DNA from: Physcomitrium patens | Taxonomy: Eukaryota > Streptophyta > Bryopsida > Funariales > Funariaceae | Direction: 5' to 3' | DNA length: 64,000 bases | Assembly: GCF_000002425.4 (NCBI RefSeq) | Contig: NC_037275.1 | Span: forward strand, 8,065,777 to 8,129,776 | Shown: in pieces, positions 56,644 to 64,000 of the stretch | How the letters are laid out: every line of letters starts with the position of its first letter | Numbering within the stretch: position 1 is the stretch's first letter | The notes under the pieces: model-generated | What the model saw: the letters and a program-made list of their open reading frames with translations, nothing else | What the model was told of the DNA's origin: nothing | The model's database searches: none | Translations under genes and position numbers: made by a program

Positions 56644-58914
56644 ATGGAAAACAAAAATAAAAATTTTGAAGGATTTTTGGGAGGAGTTTCTGGTGGGGAG
56701 TCTTCTAAAGGACAAGGTATGCATATGGATCCGTCTATTGCTAGTTTGTTTCAAGCCTTCTCATTGTCAATGTAGCAACAGCAAAGCAATGATCGAAAGG
56801 AAGCTTTGGCAACCAAAGCATTGCAAGCAGTGGTCAATAAAATTGATCAATTTGATGGGAGGAATATTTCAAGGTATTTAAGATGTTATGTTCATGAAAT
56901 GGAATTAAATCGGGTTTCTGAGAAGAAAATGGTTGCACTATTTGGACTTGCCACGATACCGGAGATAAGGGACCACATTACATCGATTACAGATCGTTAT
57001 GGGAATTCATGGGAGGATTTTTCACATGCATTCAAAGACGAATATTTCTTGGAAGATACTGATTGCGTTACTAAGAAGCTGTTTCTGGGATGGATTGAAC
57101 GGCCCAATAAGAATTTGCAAGCAACAGAGCTACTAAGGGAATTTGAGAGGCAGTACTCTCAACTATCGAAGGTAGAAAAATTGACATTGGAGCCGAACAA
57201 AGTTGATCTATTTCTTCAAGCTGCTGATGGAGAATTGCAAGAGAAATTAGAATCCCTTCTTGAAGACAAAGAAGAAGATGAAGGATTGACAACGAAGTGG
57301 AAGAACGTTGAAGATGCGGTGGGGTTGCTTACAAAAAAAGAAAGGAGGAAGGATAGGAGCAATATTCCGAAAACAGTACAAGCACCCAAAGCTCCAGTAC
57401 GTACAACACCACCAACAATGCCTACAGTTCAACCTTCGACATCTTTATCAAAGAAAGCAGATATGGGGATGGAACAAATTATACAAAGAATGCGAGATCT
57501 TCAAATCAAATTAGCAAGACTTGAAGAAAATACTTCTATAAATAATTCAAAGAATGTTTCAAAACAAGGATATGTACCAAGGTGCATTTGGTGTGATGAT
57601 GCTTCACACACTAGAAAAGATTGCAATGAATTTAATAATATGATACGGCAGGGAATTATTTGCTGGAAAGATGGGAAGATAGCATTGAAAAATAGAGAGG
57701 ATCTTCTTCAAACCAATTTTGGCAAGGGAGGAATGAGAGCATTGGTTCAAGATTACTTAAAAGAACATGAAACAATAGCACGAGAAAGTGCAAGTTATGG
57801 TGCTAGAGTAGATGATGAAATTGGTGGAAGTACGGAAACTAGTGAGTTTTGGGCTTCTGCCGTTTCTACAATGCAAGAAGGGAAATTACCTCGAGAAGCA
57901 TTATTGAGAATTGCAGCTACAATACGAGGTAGAACAGGTTGGGAGGATCCTGTTGAGTCTCTTTCTGTTCATGCATATATTGCTAAGAGCCAACATGAAG
58001 CTTTGATGGAAGAAAAAAGACGAGGAAATTATGATGATACTAGAGAAGGAAATTCTTCTAAGAGGCAAACTCGAGGAGACAAGGCTCGGGAGGCAGCTTC
58101 ACAAGAATTGCCTGTAAAGGATACCTCAGCATCATTGGGAGAAAAAACAACAGAGATAAAAGATAAGGGCAAATCAATTGCTTATAAGCTACTTTCTGAC
58201 ATTGAAGCGGCAACAAATTTGAAAGGGGTGTTGGAAGAACGTATATTAAACGCTAAGGTGGAATTCACATTAAAAGAAGTCTTGGAAATTGCAAAGAAGG
58301 AGTTTCATGATGTTATCATTGACAGCATTAAGCGAAAGAGGCAATTAATGGGCGAAACTGGAATGAGTCATGCTATTGATGCAAGAATATGTAGAGATGA
58401 AGAAGAGGTTGATATTGGTTACAAGCAACCAACAAATGAAAAGAATGGGTATAATCAGCGAGTATGTTTCGAAGATTTTAGTGACAAGGAAATGAAAACT
58501 TTGAGCCATTATACTCGAAAGCATTGGGCAAGGGCAACTACTGAGGTATTGGTGAAGGTAGGAAATATAGAAGAACCAATAGTTGCTTTGGTCGACCATG
58601 GTTCTGAAATAAATCTCATGTCTAAAGATCTTTATAAGAAGCAAAAATGGCCAATTGATATGGAACATGGATGGGCAATACGAGCAGCTAATAACTCACG
58701 GGGCGAATTATATGGAGCTTGTCCAAATGTCAAAATTCGGATTGGAGATGTTGCGACGGAGCAACATTTCTTCGTTCAAGATACAACGTCTTATCCGTTG
58801 ATTTTAGGACAACCTTATATCATGGCACACGGATGGAAACAAAAGTACTTGAAGATGGTTCTGCTTATGCAAGGGTACGGAGCAAAGATGGGAGGAAAGT
58901 TGTACAATTTCTAA
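56644..58914 (+). pseudogene. Element E gag and protease
   Basis: ATG at 56644 (MENKNKNFEGF) precedes a TAG at 56773-56775 (fits CAG or CAA). The frame is then clean for 702 codons. The capsid part has KIDQFDGRNISRYLRCYV, LFGLATIPEIRDHI and WEDFSHAFKDEYF. A zinc knuckle CIWCDDASHTRKDC lies at about 57580. An acidic, Lys-rich linker follows. The protease has VALVDHGSEINLMSKDLY and YPLILGQPYI (58580-58820). The true frame moves by one base near 58825-58850, because the conserved tail METKVLEDGSAYARV is in another frame (to 59015). It is longer than most gypsy gags. Confidence 0.85.
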
Positions 58915-59014
58915 CAGTACCTCCTAACCATGAACGGAATCGAGATAAGTTGAGGGAGAAACCATTGCCAAAGATTGTTGAAGGATTTAAGGATTTTGGG
59001 GAGGTACCACTGTA

Positions 59015-62000
59015 AAGCGAGATTATGGAGGTACAAAAGAGGAGGTACTCTCGCGAGATGAAGGTGCCTTTGATTCGAGTTTTATTGGTATATTGGAGAA
59101 TGGAAATATTATGTATAAGAAAGTTGATGATTTTAAAAGAAAAGAAAGAAAAAGATTATATAATATTGAAGGACAATTATGCAAGATATGTACATTGCAA
59201 GATGATGAGAGGATTTTGGGTGTTTATGAAGAAAATGGACTGGAAGATTCATTGGAATTGATTACATCTATTGGGTTAGGGGATAATGATAAGATTGTTG
59301 AGATTCATTCGAGAGAGGTTTATACCATGCTTGAATCTTTTCAAGCACCAGAAGTCACAGTAGAGACGAGATATAAAACAGCAGATAAGAAGGTAAAGCC
59401 TGTTGCCAGACCATTACCAGAGGATTCTAAAGAACAAATGGGAGAAGCATCAAAAGAAGCAAGTTTAAGAGATCCAATGAGTATTGGACATCAGTTTACT
59501 GAAGAGACTTTTGAAGAATTGAAGATTGGTTCTGATGGTTCTTTATTGTCGGAGGAAATTACTTGCTTCAAAAAGATGTTGGCTAAACAAGGTAGATCGT
59601 TTGCCTTCGAATCTCATGAAATTGGGTGTGTGGATCCAAATATTATAACACCTATGGTTATCTTCACTGTACCGCATGTAGCTTGGAATCTAAGACCGAT
59701 TCCAGTACCGAGGACACATTTACCTAAATTGGTGGAACTATTGAAAGAAAAGATAAAGATGAAAATATTGGAACCTTCATTTGCACCGTATTCTAGTCGA
59801 TGGTTTACGATACCTAAGAAGAATGGGTCACTACGTTTTATTCAAGATATGCAGCCGATGAATGCTGTAACTGTCAGGAATGCAGGAATTGGACCTATTG
59901 TGGATGAATTTGCTGAGGCGTTTGCTGGAAGGGCGATCTATTCAATGGGTGATTTGTATTCAGGTTATGATCAATTTCAACTTGCCGAAGGAATTAGAGA
60001 TATGACAACAATAAAGACACCACTTGGATTGGTTAAAATGTGCAATCTTCCTCAAGGCGCGACCAACTCAATTGCGCATATGATGAATGGGATGAATAAG
60101 GTATTGAGAGATTTTATTCCAGAAAAGACTATGCCTTTTCTGGATGATGTTCTTATAAAAGGGTGTAGAAAAGGAGACAAGGATGAAACTTTAGATACGA
60201 GGGGGTGTCGCAGATATGTTGTTGATCATATACAAGATTGTGAAAAGATTTTAACTCGGCTTGGAGAAGTTCATCTTACATTATCGGGTATGAAGTCCGT
60301 ATTTGGAGTACGAGAGGTTGTAATTGTTGGACATTTATGTGGATCTTACGGAAGAAAACCAGATCCGACTAAAGTTGATGCAATTGGAAGGATGAAAGAG
60401 GATTGTGATTCTTTAACAGAGGTTCGCAGGTTTTTGGGTGCATGTGTATTTTATCGAATCTGGATCCCTCATTTTGCTCACATAGCGGATCCATTATATG
60501 AACTGTTACGCAAGGGTTACCGATTTAAATGGGAAGAAAGGCATATTCAGGCAATGTAAAGATTGAAGAAATTATTGATGTCAACTCCAATATTGAGGAA
60601 GGTTGATTATAAGTGCAATAGACCAGTGATTCTTACAGTAGACGCTAGTCCAATTGCCGTTGGATGGACTGTGGGTCAAGATGATTCAAATGGAAGGAGA
60701 TTTGCAGTTCGATTTGGGGCTAAAGTTTTAAGTATTCGTCAGCGTGCATATTCCCAAGTCAAAAGAGAACTTTGGGGAGTCGTTTCGGCTATGAAAGCTG
60801 AAAAGGACTATTTGATTGGGGCAGTAGTAGTAATTGAAACAGATTGCTTGCCATTGCTTGGAATGATTATTAACTGTTCAACGCCAGATATTGCAATGTT
60901 GAAATGGATTGCTTATATTAAGTCACTAAATCCAGAATTTAAGCATATCACTGGGAAGGACAATTTAGTAGCAGACATGCTATCTCGAGCAAGATACGAG
61001 AGGGAGGACGAAATGGTTGAAGACATTGATGATGTCGGATTGAAATTCTATTCAATATCAAATTTCAACAAAGAAGACAAGCTATTTCTTGAAGAATCTT
61101 ATGAAGGAGAATTATTGGATATTGGTCATTATTTGAATACCTTGACTAAGCAAGGAAATTGGCCTACAAAAAAATTCAAACAAATAAAAAAAAAAGCATA
61201 TGGATTTTTGCTTCGAGATGGATTCTTATGGAAGAGACCGAAGAAAGGAATTGGGATGCCACAACGAGTGATAGGCAAAAGGGAAGAAAAACTAAAATTA
61301 TTAAAGGAGTTTCATGATAGTTTATGGACAAGGCATAGAGGAATTTGGGCTACTTTTGCTAAACTCAAGGAACGATATTGGTGGAAAAATATGTATCGAG
61401 ATGTGCTCTCATTTGTAGAGTCATGTGAAATCTGTCAATCGTATTCTAATATCGGACATCGAGATGGTCTTCATCCTACGTATCCTCTGGCTATTCATTT
61501 TAAATGGATTGTTGATTTGGTTATTATGCCGGTTGGGTTATGGCAGATGAGATATTTGGTTTTAGCTCGCGAAGATTTATCAAATCAAGTAGAAGGAAGA
61601 GCATTGAGGACAAAATCTACAGAGGGGATTTGTAGGTTTTTGCTTGAAGATGTCATTTGCCGTTACGGGTGCGTAGGAAAAATCACTGCAGATCGTGGAG
61701 AATTAAATGCACAAGAAGCTCGTAAGTTCTTTGAAAAATGTGGAGTTAAACTATCACTGACTACTGCTTATAATCCGGAAGGGAATGCAAAAAGCGAACG
61801 CGCTCACCCGCCGATTGTGAAAGCATTGATTAAAGCTTGTAATGGGAAAGTTAAAGAGTGGCCACGGCTATTGTCATTTGCATTATGGGCTGATCGAACT
61901 ACACATAGTTCGGTGACAGGATATATGCCAGTAGAACTTATGACAGGTCAAAAACCAATTATGCCGATCGAAGAAAGGGTACTTACTTGGAATATGCTAC

Positions 62001-62491
62001 CATGGGAAGATGGATTGACAAGAGAAGAACTTCTGGCTATTAGGATTCGACAATTGGAGCAAAGAACGGAAGATGTCCAGATAGCATTGGGAAGGTTAAA
62101 AAGGGCAAGGTTACAAAACAAGGCGTGATTCGATAAGCAACATCGATTGAGACCAAAAGCAATCGAGAAAGGTGACTGTGTACTTGTTTATGACAATAGT
62201 CTGGATAATCAACATAGTACTTTGCGGAAATTCTCAAAACGTTGGTTTGGACCATATGTGGTAACGACTGTTCATAATAATGCGACTTACTCATTACGGG
62301 AGTTAGATGGTACAAAATTGAAAATACCAATTGCAGGGAAGCGAGTAAAAATATTTAAACGAAGACATGCAGAGATGAATATGGAAGACCTTAATGAAGG
62401 TATAGAGATTCCGTAGCAAGAAGATGAAAGTGATTTGGATAATGAAGGTGACAAAGACGAACTGGACAAAGACGTAGAGGATATATTCTGA
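59015..62491 (+). pseudogene. Element E pol: RT, RNase H, integrase, acidic tail
   Basis: Frame 2 is open from 59015. RT: FTIPKKNGSLRFIQDMQPMN, GDLYSGYDQFQLAEG, TPLGLVKMCNLPQGATNS and the PFLDDVLIKG box (about 60130). RNase H: LTVDASPIAVGWTVGQDD, ETDCLPLLGM and NLVADMLSRA. Integrase: TRHRGIWATF with CEICQSY, VDLVIMPVG, ITADRGELNA and NAKSERAHPP, then WFGPYVVTTV. Stops TAA 60557-60559, TGA 62126-62128 and TAG 62414-62416 each fit CAA, CGA or CAG by one C-to-T change. The last 25 residues are almost all Asp, Glu and Lys. There is no chromodomain. Confidence 0.9.
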
Positions 62492-62535
62492 AGCAAATAG
62501 CAATTGGGTAAATTGGTGCATACCGGAGGATGCAC

Positions 62536-62553
62536 AGGTTCAGAGGGGGTGGA
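62536..62553 (+). other. Element E polypurine tract
   Basis: AGGTTCAGAGGGGGTGGA directly precedes the 3' LTR; the AGAGGGGG core is the likely plus-strand primer. Confidence 0.7.
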
Positions 62554-63877
62554 TGTCGTGTTGTAACATGAGTATACAGTGAAAATAAAAAAAAAAAGGG
62601 GAATTTTATTAATATTCAGTTACCTCGAATATTGGGAGCAACGACCAACTCCTGTACAAATACTGAGTGGCCAGGTTCAGTCACCCCATTACAGTCACCC
62701 AGGGCATACTGAAATGCTCCGTTCAATTCTAATAACAGGAGTGAGTAGGAAGAGAAGGACCAATTCACACCACGAGTTCGAAGAGCCAATTGGATCCAAT
62801 TTCGAGAATCCAATCCAGGTTACTACTGGACTCTTATCCAATATGAGACCTGAATTGGCCGGTCAACCCAATGCAATCTAATTATGGGAAATCCAGGTCT
62901 TACTACGGGTCTTAGTCAATCTGACGTGAGGACCAATTTGATCCAATTATGCGAACATCCAGGTTACTACGGGCATCTTTCCCAATATGGGACCTGAATT
63001 GGTCGGACTACTCAATGTGGACCCGAGTACGGGGTTTCGATTTTGTTTCAGGCTGTCCTGTTCTCTGTGCCGTTTCAGGGAACGTTGTTTGCGGTAAATG
63101 GATCTCTTAAAGATAAAAACGGAGGAGAAGGCCTTGATGACGTGAGCCAATTTCAGATCTAAGCTCTGACGGCGGGAGCCAATTTCGGATCCAAGACGAA
63201 AGATTGAAGGAATTCAAGAGAATAAGGTTAGGAGGAGAATAAGTTTGAAGGGGAATCAGAGGGAGCTAGTTTTCAAGCTTTTGCAAGGTTACTAGTTCGG
63301 TTTTCATTGGAGGTTTGTGAAGTTCAAGGGATTAGAGAGAGGAGCTTCATGCTTCGCGTCGGGGAAGGAAAGACAAAGAATTTGGATTTTTCTTCTTCGT
63401 AGAGTTTTGGAAAGACTGAGGTAATCGCTGCTGAAGTCAGTATTGTAATGGTGAATCGAGATTTTTAATGAAGTGGGTTTGAATACTCTTGACTGTTTTG
63501 TGAAATCGAGTTGCGTCTGTGATTGAAGGATTAAAAGGGCGTCTATAGGATTGAGTATGCGGAATGAATGAAATTTATTGGGTTAATCTAACAAGACAGT
63601 CAGTGGATATAAGATCGTAAGTACAAAGCGGTATTGAAGATTAACAGTTTGGGTTGTTCGCGGTTCTCTGTAACGTCTAGAGACCTACCGGCTGGAGCAA
63701 AAAGGACTTCGACATGCAGTTGAAGAGCATCCGTATAGATTTACGGTACATTGTTGCAATCGTTTATATTCCAGCAGTCAAAACTGATAGACTACTTGAC
63801 TATCGATGAATCTCCATACTACCTTCTACAGCCAGACACCCGGCACGTTCTCGAGCAGGAAAGCACGTAATACGACA
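62554..63877 (+). repeat. Element E 3' LTR
   Basis: 1324 bp, the counterpart of 55250-56572. Differences are mostly transitions, with a longer A run near 62586. It carries the same captured gag-like segment, so the capture predates this insertion. Confidence 0.93.
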
Positions 63878-64000
63878 CCGCTACAATGGAGGAACTGGGT
63901 TTGGATCACTTATTACCTACTATAGTAGTTTTGAGAATGGCTGACTCCAGTCGAGTTAAATTTATGGATATTTTACGAAGTATTGATACAGTAATTGAGG
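63878..64000 (+). pseudogene. Element D protease, continued to the window edge
   Basis: After CCGC the host frame resumes as TMEELGLDHLLPTIVVLRMADS, then RVKFMDILRSIDTVIE (shown in two parts), matching B at about 27140-27260. The window ends inside this domain. Confidence 0.88.

Larger units (their letters stand above)
55250..63877 (+). mobile_element. Element E: non-chromodomain gypsy element with captured Tat-like gag sequence in its LTR
   Basis: The 8628-bp element has 1323- and 1324-bp LTRs beginning TGTCGT and ending ACGACA, a 6-bp inverted terminal match. It has a tRNA-Trp-like primer site, gag-protease and pol. It is flanked by CCGC (55246-55249 and 63878-63881), and D's protease rejoins as YAATMEEL. 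The LTRs differ by roughly 2 percent. Pol has three stops and there are two shifts between gag and pol. RT with PFLDDVLIKG and a protease with DHGSE mark a clade distinct from both other groups here. Confidence 0.93.
22054..64000 (+). mobile_element. Element D: outermost Tat-like gypsy element of the nested stack, runs off the right edge
   Basis: It starts at 22054 (TATAGAATCG, the counterpart of TGTAGAATAG in A). Its own sequence survives at 22054-22399, 52935-55249 and 63878-64000. Everything else is C (with B and G2 inside) and E. When the inserts and one copy of each duplication are removed, the LTR and then gag and protease read continuously. Gag and protease share one frame. The remainder of pol and the 3' LTR lie beyond the window. 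Confidence 0.88.

Overview
The window looks like nuclear DNA of a land plant, and a bryophyte or lycophyte is my best guess. One ordinary gene has small GT-AG introns. The rest is AT-rich and filled with LTR retrotransposons, among them chromodomain Ty3/gypsy elements with a fungal-like (Tcn1-type) chromodomain, a group known from mosses and lycophytes. Organism and clade names are inference; element structures, LTR ends and target-site duplications (TSDs) are read from the sequence. No rRNA, tRNA or CRISPR was seen.

Layout. 1-10099: decayed gypsy element A (+, Tat-like), entering from the left, its integrase split by chromovirus G1 (1864-8211; TSD TATTG; LTRs differ at 5 of 538 positions). 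10100-22053: a gene island with one 8-exon minus-strand gene for a tail-anchored coiled-coil protein (10973-15202), its upstream region, unassigned DNA, and a rotted minus-strand Ty1/copia remnant (18535-21950). 22054-64000: one nested stack. Element D (+) starts at 22054 and runs off the right edge. Its 5' LTR is split by element C (-, 22400-52929; TSD GTGAT). C's 3' accessory ORF is split by element B (+, 23406-34700; TSD TCATC/TCACC). C is split again between RNase H and integrase by chromovirus G2 (+, 37915-44051; TSD GACAA). D's protease is split by element E (+, 55250-63877). B carries one solo LTR of the E group and C carries two.

Families. A, B, C and D are related non-chromodomain gypsy elements: tRNA-Asp-like primer-binding sites, gag-pro-pol in one frame, and a coiled-coil ORF after integrase. 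G1 and G2 are chromoviruses with gag and pol in different frames and a small conserved third ORF. E is a third gypsy type with 1.3-kb LTRs, a tRNA-Trp-like primer site, no chromodomain and an acidic pol tail.

Most notable: (1) G1 and G2 appear to be self-primed. The 11-12 nt after the LTR are complementary to the predicted RNA 5' end 31-32 nt below the TATA box, and the pairing is kept while the sequence differs at three positions. (2) Their leaders carry repeated hairpins with a GGATTACC loop and covarying stems. (3) The G2 promoter is a dense array of perfect heat-shock elements. (4) All four E-group insertions have 4-bp TSDs centred on CpG. (5) E's LTR carries a captured piece of Tat-like gag. 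(6) Retrotransposon frames are broken mostly by transition-type stops, with few indels.
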